From positions 1 through 20,477 of the forward strand of contig WGAP01000126.1 in NCBI GenBank assembly GCA_015494775.1: a stretch of 20,477 nucleotides of DNA. Reading direction: 5' to 3'. Source of the stretch: Flavobacteriales bacterium (GTDB lineage: Bacteria > Bacteroidota > Bacteroidia > Flavobacteriales > Flavobacteriaceae). This document shows positions 8,248-15,519 of this stretch, one piece after another; position 1 is the first letter of the stretch, and the number at the start of each line of letters is the position of its first letter. The notes under the pieces were generated by a model that saw only the letters and a program-made list of their open reading frames with translations, did no database searches and was not told the origin of the DNA. The position numbers and the translations under genes were made by a program.

Positions 8248-8280
8248 CAAAATTACGAATTAATTTTAGTTCGTCGCAAA
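8248..8280 (-). promoter_or_regulatory. Promoter of the rsfS-ftsH-cdsA-psd operon
   Basis: On the minus strand, TTTG (8280-8277) and TAATTTTG (8255-8248) are separated by 21 bp. This matches the Bacteroidota -33/-7 consensus (TTTG, 19-21 bp, TAnnTTTG) and is the only promoter in the window with both boxes. The -7 box ends 6 bp before the rsfS ATG, so the mRNA may be nearly leaderless. Confidence 0.6.
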
Positions 8281-8323
8281 AACCATACCTATGCCGAAAT
8301 GGCAGTTGGCGTCGTGGGGTTTT

Positions 8324-8352
8324 AAAAAAACCGCCTGCTGGGCAGGCGGTTT
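8324..8352 (-). terminator. Intrinsic terminator after tsf
   Basis: A perfect 11-bp stem, AAACCGCCTGC (8328-8338) with GCAGGCGGTTT (8342-8352), is closed by 3 nt. On the minus strand it runs into seven T (8330-8324). It ends the rplM-rpsI-rpsB-tsf transcript and insulates it from the rsfS promoter. Confidence 0.9.
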
Positions 8353-8381
8353 CGAATACGGTTTGTTAAGGTGTTTTCCGC

Positions 8382-9209
8382 TTAGCCGAGTGCTACGCGC
8401 TTGAAGCCGGTTACTTTCAGTTCGGGGTCAAGCGATTTGACGTAGTCGGCAACGGATTTTTTGTTGTCTTTGATAAACGCTTGATTTACCAAAGTGTTTT
8501 CTTTGAAGAATTTTTTGAGCTTGCCTTGCGCGATTTTGTCGAGCATGTTTTCGGGCTTGCCTTCGTTGCGCAGTTGTTCTTTGGCAATTTCCAATTCCTT
8601 GTCGATCACCGCTTGGGGGACGCTTTGTTCGTCCAGGGCAACGGGGCTCATGGCGGCCACTTGCATAGCCACGTCGTGGGCCACTTCTTCGATGCCCGGA
8701 ATGTTTTTGCTCAGTCCCACCAGGGTGCCGATTTTTTTGTTGGAATGGATATAGGAGCCCAAATAAGGTGCTTCGAGCACTTCGAATCCGCCGATTTCGA
8801 TTTTTTCGCCGATTACGCCGGTTTGTTCGGTCAATTTGTCGGCTACCGAAACCTTGTCGTCGAAGGGGGCTTGAAGGAATTCATCTTTGGAATTGTAGTT
8901 CAAGGCCACTTTTCCGAAGTCTTCGGCCAATTGGATAAAATCGGCGTTTTTGGCCACGAAATCGGTTTCGCAGTTGAGCGAAATCAGTACGCCGCGGGTT
9001 TTGTCGGCGTTCAGCGTAGCCACAACCACGCCTTCGGAGCTTTCGCGGTCGGCGCGTTTGGCGGCCACTTTTTGACCTTTTTTGCGAAGAATTTCGATGG
9101 CTTTTTCAAAATCGCCTTCGGCTTCGACCAGTGCGTTTTTGCAATCCATCATTCCGGCACCGGTCATTTTGCGCAATTTATTGACATCTGCGGCAGTAAT
9201 CTTTACCAT
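8382..9209 (-). CDS. tsf: Translation elongation factor Ts
   Basis: Guanine-nucleotide exchange factor that recycles EF-Tu from its GDP to its GTP form. The 275 residues are usual for the family. The N-terminal UBA-like module and first signature are clear: ITAADVNKLRKMTGAGMMDC, then KNALVEAEGDFEKAIEILRKKG. The second signature region follows (GVLISLNCETDFVAKN, about residues 74-89). The core exchange domain continues through SYIHSNKKIGTLV and HDVAMQVAAMSP. It sits 30 bp after rpsB, the standard rpsB-tsf pair, and is followed by a strong terminator. Confidence 0.97.
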   Translation of the reverse strand: MVKITAADVNKLRKMTGAGMMDCKNALVEAEGDFEKAIEILRKKGQKVAAKRADRESSEGVVVATLNADKTRGVLISLNCETDFVAKNADFIQLAEDFGKVALNYNSKDEFLQAPFDDKVSVADKLTEQTGVIGEKIEIGGFEVLEAPYLGSYIHSNKKIGTLVGLSKNIPGIEEVAHDVAMQVAAMSPVALDEQSVPQAVIDKELEIAKEQLRNEGKPENMLDKIAQGKLKKFFKENTLVNQAFIKDNKKSVADYVKSLDPELKVTGFKRVALG

Positions 9210-9239
9210 AGGTTTGAGATTTAGGTTAGGGGGTTAAGT

Positions 9240-10040
9240 TTATTCGGATTTTTCTTCTTTGGCTTCGGATTCGGCAGCGGCTTTTTCCGCTTTGGCTTCG
9301 GCTTCTTTTTTCTTGGCCGCTTCCTTTTCCTGCTTGTTGCGTTCCTTGATCAATTGGCGTTCTTCGAGCCCTTCGGCGATGGCCGCGGTCAGGTAGTCCA
9401 GTATCAGTTCAATGGACTTGGAAGCATCGTCGTTGGCCGGAACGGGGTAATTGATCGGACGCGGGTCGGTGTTGGTGTCCACCAGGGCCACAATGGGGAT
9501 GCCCAGTTTGTTGGCTTCCTTCACGGCCACGTGTTCCTTATTGATGTCCACCACGATCATGGCGCCGGGCAAGCGGGTCATGTCCTTGATGGAACCCAGG
9601 TTTTTTTCCAATTTGGCCCGTTGACGGTCCAGGTGGAGTTTTTCCTTTTTGGACAGCGTTTCATAAGTTCCGTCCTTTTTCATTTTGTCGATTTGGTCCA
9701 TCTTTTTGATGGCCTTGCGGATGGTAACGAAGTTGGTCAGCATGCCGCCGGGCCAACGTTCGGCGATGTAGGGCATTTTGACGCTTCGGGCTTTTTCGGC
9801 CAAAATGTCTTTGGCTTGTTTTTTGGTGGATACAAACAAGATTTTCCGACCGTTTAATGCCCTTTGTTTGAGGAATTTCTGTGCCGCTTCCAGTTTGGCA
9901 ATGGTCTTGTAGAGGTTGATGATGTGAATTTTGTTTTTGGCACCATAGATATACGGAGCCATGTTGGGGTTCCATTTGCGGGTCAGGTGACCGAAATGAA
10001 CTCCGGCGTCGAGCAATTCGTTGATTTCGGGTTTTTTCAT
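9240..10040 (-). CDS. rpsB: 30S ribosomal protein S2
   Basis: Small-subunit protein uS2, needed for late 30S assembly and S1 docking. The 266 residues begin MKKPEINELLDAGVHFGHLT, the S2 opening, followed by KWNPNMAPYIYGAKNKIHII and GGMLTNFVTIRKAI. The second family signature is PGAMIVVDINKEHVAVKEA; the core ends with IPIVALVDTNTDP and NDDASKSIELILDYL. The last 40 residues are a Lys/Glu/Ala-rich tail, commonly seen in this phylum and probably disordered. The 84 bp between rpsI and rpsB hold an inverted-repeat leader (10050-10109) that may control it. Confidence 0.97.
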   Translation of the reverse strand: MKKPEINELLDAGVHFGHLTRKWNPNMAPYIYGAKNKIHIINLYKTIAKLEAAQKFLKQRALNGRKILFVSTKKQAKDILAEKARSVKMPYIAERWPGGMLTNFVTIRKAIKKMDQIDKMKKDGTYETLSKKEKLHLDRQRAKLEKNLGSIKDMTRLPGAMIVVDINKEHVAVKEANKLGIPIVALVDTNTDPRPINYPVPANDDASKSIELILDYLTAAIAEGLEERQLIKERNKQEKEAAKKKEAEAKAEKAAAESEAKEEKSE

Positions 10041-10049
10041 GATTTTACA

Positions 10050-10109
10050 TTTAGTTTACGTTCCTTCGTATAGCAACACGTTCCCGACGTGTTTGGATGC
10101 TAAACTAAA
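10050..10109 (-). promoter_or_regulatory. Candidate structured mRNA leader of rpsB
   Basis: Two nested perfect inverted repeats lie in the rpsI-rpsB gap. The outer pair is TTTAGTTTA (10050-10058) with TAAACTAAA (10101-10109). The inner hairpin is AACACGT (10075-10081) with ACGTGTT (10087-10093), closed by 5 nt. The structure ends 9 nt before the rpsB start and has no T-run, so it does not look like a terminator. Autoregulation of rpsB by S2 through a leader is known in other bacteria; here it is inferred. Confidence 0.45.
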
Positions 10110-10124
10110 CAGAACAGGTTGATA

Positions 10125-10511
10125 TTAACGTTTGGAGAATTGGAATTTCTTACGTGCTTTGGGTCGTCCGTATTTTTTACGTTCCACCATACGCGGGTCG
10201 CGCGTAAGGAGTTTGGCGGGTTTGAGTTGGGCCCGGAATTCGGGGTCCACTTCCAGCAGTGCGCGTGCGATGGCCAAGCGGATAGCACCTGCCTGACCGG
10301 TCAGTCCGCCGCCTTTGACGTTCACTTTTACATCGTATTTGCCCATGGTGTCGGTTACCTGAAAGGGTTTCATGATGTCTTGGCGATGGGTCAATACGGG
10401 GAAATAATCTTCGAAGGCGCGACCGTTTACGGTAATTTCACCGGAACCTTCTTTCATAAAAATACGGGCTACCGATGTTTTTCGTCGTCCGATGGTATGA
10501 ATGGTATCCAT
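10125..10511 (-). CDS. rpsI: 30S ribosomal protein S9
   Basis: Small-subunit protein uS9, whose C-terminal tail reaches the P-site tRNA. The 128 residues show the family features: TIGRRKTSVARIFMKEGSG near the start, the signature GGGLTGQAGAIRLAIARAL (about residues 66-84), DPRMVERKKYGRPKARKKFQ, and the invariant ending SKR that contacts the tRNA anticodon arm. The gene starts 5 bp after the rplM stop, the classic L13-S9 pair, so the two are surely co-transcribed. Confidence 0.97.
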   Translation of the reverse strand: MDTIHTIGRRKTSVARIFMKEGSGEITVNGRAFEDYFPVLTHRQDIMKPFQVTDTMGKYDVKVNVKGGGLTGQAGAIRLAIARALLEVDPEFRAQLKPAKLLTRDPRMVERKKYGRPKARKKFQFSKR

Positions 10512-10516
10512 AGGGT

Positions 10517-10972
10517 TTATTTAAAGTTGTTGAGGTCGAAGGGTTGAGGGTCTTGGGCTTGGTGTTTGTGTTCGGGACCTGCATACACGTGCAGGTTTTT
10601 GAACAGTTTACGTCCCAAGCGGTTTTTGGGCAGCATGCCTTTGACGGCCTTTTCGATCAGGCGTTCGGGGTGTTTTTTCCACAGGTCGATGGCCGAAATG
10701 CTACGGCGACCGCCGGGATAGCCCGTGTGCCAAACGTATTCTTTGTCTTCCCACTTGTTGCCCGTAAGGCGGATTTTTTCGGCGTTGATGATCACCACGT
10801 GATCGCCGCAATCCACGTGCGGGGTAAAGTAGGGTTTGTGTTTTCCGCGGATGAGCTTGGCCACTTTGGAGGCCAGGCGTCCGAGGGCTTGTCCTTCGGC
10901 ATCAATCAGCAGCCAGTCCTTTTGGACGGTGTTTTTGTTGGCCGATCGGGTTTTGTAACTTGTTGTATCCAC
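10517..10972 (-). CDS. rplM: 50S ribosomal protein L13
   Basis: Large-subunit protein uL13, an early assembly protein. I take the GTG at 10972 as the start. This gives 151 residues beginning (M)DTTSYKTRSANKNTVQKDW, the usual start and length in this phylum. The frame stays open 36 codons upstream, but that stretch crosses the promoter and looks non-coding. Family features: LLIDAEGQALGRLASKVAKL, PHVDCGDHVVIINAEKIRLTG-type core, the signature around VKGMLPKNRLGRKLFKNLHV, and YAGPEHKHQAQDP at the end. It is the first gene of the cluster with rpsI, rpsB and tsf. No strong Shine-Dalgarno site is visible. Confidence 0.95.
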   Translation of the reverse strand: MDTTSYKTRSANKNTVQKDWLLIDAEGQALGRLASKVAKLIRGKHKPYFTPHVDCGDHVVIINAEKIRLTGNKWEDKEYVWHTGYPGGRRSISAIDLWKKHPERLIEKAVKGMLPKNRLGRKLFKNLHVYAGPEHKHQAQDPQPFDLNNFK

Positions 10973-11002
10973 GTGTTTTGATTTTCGTTCATTATTGGCG
11001 TG

Positions 11003-11010
11003 CAAATATA
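11003..11010 (-). promoter_or_regulatory. -7 box of the rplM-rpsI-rpsB-tsf promoter
   Basis: TATATTTG on the minus strand fits TAnnTTTG exactly and lies 30 bp before the GTG start of rplM. This leaves a leader of about 25 nt and supports the internal GTG start, since the longer frame would begin upstream of the promoter. The -33 element is not obvious at normal spacing. Confidence 0.6.
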
Positions 11011-11097
11011 AAACATTTTTCGCAAAGAACGAGCCGTATTTTTTTTCTTGTTTTCGGGGTGGGATTTTGCCGTTCCCCACATGGTAAATGAATGTGC

Positions 11098-11336
11098 GGA
11101 GCGGGCTTCGCGAGCCCTACGGTCTCGCTTCGCGGCTACGGGAACCTACGGCTTCCGGGGGCCAAGCCGAGGGCCGCGCCTTGTTTCCCTTCGCCCTTCG
11201 CAAGCCGGCGCGCCTTGCAAGCGGCGGCGCTTGTCTTGCTTCGGATGCTCCGGCAGCCCTGCGGTCTGCCTGCGCCGGCCGCGTCAGCCCTTCGGTCTGC
11301 CGCGGGCTCCACGAGCCCTTCGGTCTCGTTCCGCTA
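11098..11336 (-). repeat. Module 3 array of tandem covarying hairpins, copy C (inverted)
   Basis: Same array type as copies A and B but on the other strand, so the core reads CCCTNCGGT on the plus strand. Clear units: GCGAG (11110-11114) with CTCGC (11124-11128); GGAA (11141) with TTCC (11153); GGCAG (11252-11256) with CTGCC (11266-11270); CAG (11285) with CTG (11297); ACGAG (11311-11315) with CTCGT (11325-11329). Two CAAG/CTTG units lie between about 11210 and 11235. The array begins about 90 bp upstream of the rplM -7 box. Confidence 0.75.
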
Positions 11337-11355
11337 CAATTTTTATTGATGTATC

Positions 11356-11435
11356 CGCGCGATTTATCCCGCGCGGAAAAGGCCGGCGGCTGAATGCTGC
11401 GAACGCAGTGAGCAGTGTATCGAAGCCCCGGCCGG
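11356..11435 (-). repeat. Module 2 repeat, copy C, left half missing
   Basis: Inverted relative to copies A and B. The right half is kept: the GCGCG-type tail, the CTGCG/CGCAG hairpin (on the plus strand CTGCG, AA, CGCAG at 11397-11408), CTTCGATACA and the GGCCGG loop. The left half (CTGAGTG, the ATTTTTGC hairpin and TGTATCGAAG) is absent, and the linker repeat takes its place. The former right partner of the outer stem reads CATTCAG instead of CACTCAG. Confidence 0.7.
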
Positions 11436-11444
11436 TTAACACGT

Positions 11445-11494
11445 TCGCTTCAATAAAAATCAACTCAAAACTCAAAACTAAAAACTCAAAACTA
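11445..11494 (-). repeat. TTTTGAGTT-rich linker repeat, copy C
   Basis: Inverted counterpart of 2992-3038. On the minus strand it reads TAGTTTTGAGTTTTTAG and so on, ending GATTTTTATTGAAGCGAA. It joins module 1 to what remains of module 2. Confidence 0.7.
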
Positions 11495-11499
11495 GATTT

Positions 11500-11716
11500 G
11501 CGCCAGGGATGGGAGCGGTTATGTGCGGGCGGCGCGCCGTAGGCCTGCCGTGGCGGCGGGGCGACCAGTGGGGAGCCACGTCCGCCACGCTCGCAGGGCA
11601 AGAGCGGGCCGCCCGTGCATTTGAGCGGACAGCCCGGCGGGCGCCGCGTGATTGCGCCGCGGGGCAAACGAAAGTGAAGCAACGCGGCTTGCAAGAACGT
11701 GTGCGCCCGGGCGCCC
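11500..11716 (-). repeat. Module 1 interspersed repeat, copy C (subtype II)
   Basis: Read on the minus strand, it starts GGGCGCC at 11716, contains GGGCTGTCCGCTCAAATGC and ends CATAACCGCTCCCATCC, CTGGCGC at 11500. The centre is closely similar to copy B (GGCGGCCCGCTCTTGCCCTG near the left, GGCAGGCCTACGGCGCGCC near the right). The first hairpin of the other copies is replaced by a longer GC-rich stretch with its own inverted repeats, which makes this the longest copy (217 bp). Confidence 0.8.
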
Positions 11717-11759
11717 TGAAAATGAAAAATACCCGGATAAGCCCTGCAAAATCTTTTCG

Positions 11760-11767
11760 TAACTTTG
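11760..11767 (+). promoter_or_regulatory. -7 box of the promoter for the 11787-13757 operon
   Basis: TAACTTTG matches TAnnTTTG and lies 19 bp before the first ATG, giving a leader of about 15 nt. The expected -33 position (about 11737) has no TTTG. The repeat copy C ends 43 bp upstream of this box. Confidence 0.55.
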
Positions 11768-11786
11768 CACGGAAAATTATGCGGAA

Positions 11787-12308
11787 ATGATTTGGCAACA
11801 TAAAAATTTTAAGCTGGCCGTTGCGCTCATCCTTTTGGCACTGGCCGTGTGGCAGTTTACCGAAAACAACATCGGCAACGGCATTTTCCTGCTGGTGCTG
11901 ATGCTGCTGGTGCTGTTCCTGTATGTGCGTAACGAGTATTTGCTGGCGGCCTTTTTCAAGTTGCGCAAAGAGGACACCGAAGGTGCCGAACGTATCCTGA
12001 TGAAAATCAAAAATCCCGAACAGGCGCTGATCAAGCCGCAGCAGGCCTACTATAACCTTTTGCTGGGGATGATTTATTCGCGCAAAAACATCAACCGGGC
12101 CGAAAAATTCCTGCGCAAAGCCCTGAACCTGGGACTTATACTCAAACAAGACCAGGCCCTGGCCAAAATGTCGCTGGCCGGCATTATGATTGCCAAACGC
12201 AAAAAACGCGACGCTACGCGCCTGCTCAACGAAGCCAAAAAATTGGACAAAAAAGGCGTGTTGAACGAACAATTGCGTATGATGCGCCAACAACTCAAAC
12301 GTATTTGA
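11787..12308 (+). CDS. Membrane protein with TPR-like helical repeats
   Basis: 173-residue protein. Two closely spaced hydrophobic segments (about residues 8-25 and 30-47: LAVALILLALAVWQF and GIFLLVLMLLVLFLYV) form a membrane hairpin. The rest is cytoplasmic, basic and helical. Residues about 85-165 read like TPR-type helix pairs (QAYYNLLLGMIYSRKNINRA, EKFLRKALNLG, QALAKMSLAGIMIAKRKKRD, ATRLLNEAKKL), which suggests a protein-binding role. It is the first gene of an operon with a LysE-type exporter (10 bp gap) and an RNA methyltransferase gene. I do not recognise a named family; a scaffold or assembly role is a guess. Confidence 0.75.
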   Translation: MIWQHKNFKLAVALILLALAVWQFTENNIGNGIFLLVLMLLVLFLYVRNEYLLAAFFKLRKEDTEGAERILMKIKNPEQALIKPQQAYYNLLLGMIYSRKNINRAEKFLRKALNLGLILKQDQALAKMSLAGIMIAKRKKRDATRLLNEAKKLDKKGVLNEQLRMMRQQLKRI

Positions 12309-12318
12309 CACCGCACCG

Positions 12319-12966
12319 ATGCTTTGGCAGGGCTTACTTCATACGGCCGTTGGCTTCCTGATGGCCTTTCTGGGCTTGGCGGCGCCGGGCTTGCTCACCA
12401 TGACCACGCTCAAAGTGGGCGTGGAACGCGGGTGCAAGGAAGGGCGTAAATTTGCTTTCGGCGTGATATTTCCCATTATCATCCAGGCACATATCGCCCT
12501 GCTGGGTGCCCATTATTTGTTGCAAAACAAGGTGATTTTGGTGCGTTTGTCGCAAATGGCCATTTTGCTTTTCGTGCTTTTGGCCTGGTTGTTTTTCCGA
12601 CAGGCGCGCAAGGGTTATTCCGAGAGCAAAATATCGCGGTTCAACATCCGCAATTCGGTGTATTACGGGATTTTTATTTCGCTCATCAATCCCTTGGGCA
12701 TTCCGTTTTACCTTACATACAGTTCGCTTTTGGAATATTACGGGGTTATTCGGTTCGAGCAACCCTACATCAGCTTGTTCGTATTGGGCGCATCCTTGGG
12801 AGCTTATTCCATATTGGCCTTGTATGCCACCTATGCACGGCGCATCATCGGGCGGATAAGTTTCGTTTCGCGTAATTTTTACTACATCCTGAGTTTTGTG
12901 TCGGGCTTTTTGGCCCTGATGTCGATTGTGGGTAATATTATCAAACACCATTCGGACAAGGTATGA
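12319..12966 (+). CDS. LysE-family exporter-like membrane protein
   Basis: 215-residue integral membrane protein with about six hydrophobic segments, the size and layout of LysE/RhtB-type amino-acid exporters. The N-terminal FLGLAAPGLLTMTTLKVGVERGC resembles the family's conserved Pro-Gly motif and the following Gly-rich loop; the middle INPLGIPFYLTYSSLLEYYG resembles the NPK-containing region before segment 4. The second Pro of the classic PGP is replaced, so substrate prediction is unsafe. The stop overlaps the start of the downstream methyltransferase gene (ATGA), so translation is probably coupled. The membrane protein call is firm; the family assignment is moderate. Confidence 0.7.
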   Translation: MLWQGLLHTAVGFLMAFLGLAAPGLLTMTTLKVGVERGCKEGRKFAFGVIFPIIIQAHIALLGAHYLLQNKVILVRLSQMAILLFVLLAWLFFRQARKGYSESKISRFNIRNSVYYGIFISLINPLGIPFYLTYSSLLEYYGVIRFEQPYISLFVLGASLGAYSILALYATYARRIIGRISFVSRNFYYILSFVSGFLALMSIVGNIIKHHSDKV

Positions 12967-13757
12967 TCGCTTCGCCGCAAAATCCGCGGGTCAAATACGT
13001 AGCCCGATTGATGCACAAGCGTAAATTCCGCGAGCATGAAGGACGTTTTGCGGCCGAAGGGAGGCGCGAACTGCTGCGTGCTTTGGCCGGAGGCATTTGT
13101 CCCGAACTTGTTTTGGTGTGCGACGAAATTGCACCCGCTACCGAAATCATTGAAGCGGTCAATCGGCAATGTCCGCGGGCCGAAATCGAGCGGGTCGGTG
13201 CCAAGGTTTACGAGCGCTTGGCTTATCGCGGCGGAACCGAGGGCGTGATTTTTACCGCCCCCCAAGCCGACCACCGGCCGCAATGGGAAAAACTGCCTGC
13301 CCGTCCTTTGCTCCTTTTGGCCGAAGGCATCCAAAAGCCCGGCAACCTGGGCGCCATATTGCGCACCACCGATGCCGTGGGCGCCGATGCTTGCGTGTTC
13401 GTGAACCCGCAGACCGATTTGTATAATCCCAACGTGATACGCGCATCCTTGGGCACTTTGTTCGACCAACGCGTATGGCTGTGCGACACGGCCGGACTGG
13501 CCCGGGCCAAGGCCCGCCACCATTGGACACTCTATGCGGCCACCTTGCAAAACAGCCGGATTTATTGGCGCGAGGATTTCCGGGGCGGAAGCATATTGGC
13601 CGTAGGCAGTGAGGCCCAAGGGCTGAGCGAAGAAATACGTCGCCTGGCCGACCGGCATATTTACATTCCGATGCACGGCATAGCCGATTCGCTCAATGTG
13701 TCGGTTTCGGCGGCGGTGTTGTTATACGAGGCCTTGCGGCAAAGGAGTGGGGGGTGA
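12963..13757 (+). CDS. SpoU/TrmH-type RNA 2'-O-methyltransferase
   Basis: 264-residue SAM-dependent enzyme of the SPOUT superfamily that methylates a ribose 2'-OH in rRNA or tRNA. N-terminal substrate-binding part: SPQNPRVKYVARLMHKRKFR, then EGRFAAEGRRELLRAL, as in TrmH/RlmB-like proteins. The knotted C-terminal domain has all three motifs: motif 1 around LAEGIQKPGNLGAILRTTDA (residues about 113-132), motif 2 ILAVGSEAQGLSEE, and motif 3 IPMHGIADSLNVSVSAAVLL. The target nucleotide cannot be read from the sequence, so I give no symbol. The ATG overlaps the stop of the exporter gene by four bases (ATGA). The gene ends at a bidirectional terminator shared with fumC. Confidence 0.92.
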   Translation: MIASPQNPRVKYVARLMHKRKFREHEGRFAAEGRRELLRALAGGICPELVLVCDEIAPATEIIEAVNRQCPRAEIERVGAKVYERLAYRGGTEGVIFTAPQADHRPQWEKLPARPLLLLAEGIQKPGNLGAILRTTDAVGADACVFVNPQTDLYNPNVIRASLGTLFDQRVWLCDTAGLARAKARHHWTLYAATLQNSRIYWREDFRGGSILAVGSEAQGLSEEIRRLADRHIYIPMHGIADSLNVSVSAAVLLYEALRQRSGG

Positions 13758-13773
13758 AAAATAATTTTCCAGC

Positions 13774-13812
13774 AAAAAAATCCCGCCTTCGAATAAAGGC
13801 GGGATGATTTTT
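13774..13812. terminator. Bidirectional intrinsic terminator between the methyltransferase gene and fumC
   Basis: The stem TCCCGCCTT (13781-13789) with AAGGCGGGA (13796-13804) is closed by 6 nt. Seven A precede it (13774-13780), giving a T-run for fumC on the minus strand. TGATTTTT follows it, a weaker T-run for the plus-strand operon. The two transcripts converge here. Confidence 0.88.
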
Positions 13813-13829
13813 CCTGCTTGTTGTCCGGT

Positions 13830-15230
13830 TCAAATATTGACTTTTCCCACCATTTTTTCGGGGCGGACGTAGCGGTCGAATTCTTCTTCGGTCAGATAGC
13901 CCAGGGCCAAGGCGGCCTGTTTGAGCGAGGTGTTTTCCTTGTAGGCCTTTTTGGCGATTTCGGCGGCTTTTTCGTAGCCGATTACCGGATTAAGGGCCGT
14001 AACAAGCATTAGGGAATTGTCCACCAACTGCTTGATGCGTTTGGTATTGGGCCGGATGCCCACCACCAGTTTGTCGGTAAACGACACGGCGGCGTCGGCC
14101 AATAAATCGGCCGATTGCAGGGCATTGTAAATCATCATGGGTTTGAACACGTTGAGTTCGAACTGCCCTTGCATACCGCCTACGCTGATGGCTACATCGT
14201 TGCCCATCACTTGGGCGGCCACCATGGTCAGGGCTTCCACCTGCGTGGGATTGACCTTACCGGGCATAATGGAACTGCCGGGTTCGTTGGCCGGAATAAT
14301 GATTTCGCCGATACCCGAACGCGGGCCCGAGGCCAACATGCGGATGTCGTTGGCTATTTTGTTCAGCGAAACGGCGATTTGTTTCAAGGCGCCGTGGGTT
14401 TCCACTATGGCATCGTGGGCGGCCAGGGCTTCGAATTTGTTTTCGGCCGTGCGGAAGGGCAGGCCCGTAAACCGGGCAATGTAGTCGGCCACTTTTTCGG
14501 GATAACCTTTGGGCGTGTTGATACCCGTGCCCACAGCCGTACCGCCCAAGGCCAATTCGCTCAGGTGAGCCAGCGTGTTTTTCAGGGCGCGGATGCCGTG
14601 GTCGATTTGCGACACATAGCCCGAAAATTCCTGACCCAGCGTCAAGGGTGTGGCGTCCATAAAGTGCGTGCGGCCTATTTTGACAATATCCTTGAATTCC
14701 ACGGCTTTGTCGTGCAGCGCATCGCGCAGTTTTTCGAGGGCGGGAATGGTTTTTTCCACAATCTTTTTGTAAAGCGCAATGTGCATGGCCGTAGGGAAGG
14801 TGTCGTTGGACGATTGGGATTTGTTTACATCGTCGTTCGGGTGGAGCAGTCGTTTGCCTTCGCCCAGTTTGTGCCCTTGGAGCACATGGGCGCGGTTGGC
14901 GATGACTTCGTTTACGTTCATATTGGTTTGTGTACCCGAGCCGGTTTGCCAAATCACCAGCGGAAAGTGGTCATAGAGTTTTCCTTCCAGGATTTCGTCG
15001 GCCACGCGGGCGATCAGGTCGCGTTTTTCACGCGGCAAAACGCCCAGTTCGTGGTTGGCATAGGCGGCGGCTTTTTTGAGCACGGCAAAGGCGTCGATAA
15101 TTTCGCGCGGCATGGATGCCGGCGGTCCGATGCGGAAGTTTTGACGCGAACGTTCGGTTTGGGCGCCCCAATATTTGTCCGCCGGCACGCGGACTTCGCC
15201 CAATGTATCGTGTTCGATGCGATAGTTCAT
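13830..15230 (-). CDS. fumC: Class II fumarate hydratase
   Basis: TCA-cycle enzyme that interconverts fumarate and malate; oxygen-stable, iron-free homotetramer. With the ATG at 15230 the product is 466 residues, the normal FumC length, starting MNYRIEHDTLGEVRVPADKYW and GAQTERSRQNF. Signature segments: WQTGSGTQTNMNVNEVIANR, the HPNDDVNKSQSSNDTFPTAM region, KIGRTHFMDATPLTLGQEFSG, and the catalytic loop GSSIMPGKVNPTQ. An ATG eight codons upstream (15254) is in frame, but it sits where transcription from the -7 box at 15258-15265 should begin, so the shorter start is preferred. The frame's longer extension runs into repeat DNA and is not real. Confidence 0.96.
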   Translation of the reverse strand: MNYRIEHDTLGEVRVPADKYWGAQTERSRQNFRIGPPASMPREIIDAFAVLKKAAAYANHELGVLPREKRDLIARVADEILEGKLYDHFPLVIWQTGSGTQTNMNVNEVIANRAHVLQGHKLGEGKRLLHPNDDVNKSQSSNDTFPTAMHIALYKKIVEKTIPALEKLRDALHDKAVEFKDIVKIGRTHFMDATPLTLGQEFSGYVSQIDHGIRALKNTLAHLSELALGGTAVGTGINTPKGYPEKVADYIARFTGLPFRTAENKFEALAAHDAIVETHGALKQIAVSLNKIANDIRMLASGPRSGIGEIIIPANEPGSSIMPGKVNPTQVEALTMVAAQVMGNDVAISVGGMQGQFELNVFKPMMIYNALQSADLLADAAVSFTDKLVVGIRPNTKRIKQLVDNSLMLVTALNPVIGYEKAAEIAKKAYKENTSLKQAALALGYLTEEEFDRYVRPEKMVGKVNI

Positions 15231-15257
15231 GATATTGGAATTTTTAGGTTTCATACA

Positions 15258-15265
15258 CAAAGTTA
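15258..15265 (-). promoter_or_regulatory. -7 box of the fumC promoter
   Basis: TAACTTTG on the minus strand fits TAnnTTTG. Transcription should start near 15252, leaving about 20 nt before the ATG at 15230. This favours that start over the ATG at 15254. No TTTG is seen at the -33 position. Confidence 0.55.
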
Positions 15266-15342
15266 GCATTCCGCGAGGCGAATGAAAATGTATATTGTCA
15301 ATTTTTTCGAAGGGCGGGAATAATTTACGCCGATTTATTTTT

Positions 15343-15515
15343 GGGCGCCTCCCGTACATTGCTTGCGCGATGTCGGGACCGGGCTGTCCGCTCAAATGCA
15401 CAGGCGGCCCGCTCTTGCCCTGTGGGCGTGGCGGGCGTGGCTCCCTTCGGTCGCCCCGCCGCCACGGCAGGCCTACGGCACGCCGCCCGCGCATAACCGC
15501 TCCCATCCCTGGCGC
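15343..15515 (+). repeat. Module 1 interspersed repeat, copy B (subtype II)
   Basis: Left end GGGCGCCTCCC, then the hairpin ACATTGC (15356-15362) with GCGATGT (15367-15373), which has one T-G pair where copies A and D have C-G. GGGCTGTCCGCTCAAATGC follows. The centre is GC-rich and self-complementary and nearly the same as in copy C. The right end is CATAACCGCTCCCATCC, CTGGCGC. It lies upstream of fumC and points away from it. Confidence 0.85.
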
Positions 15516-15519
15516 AACG

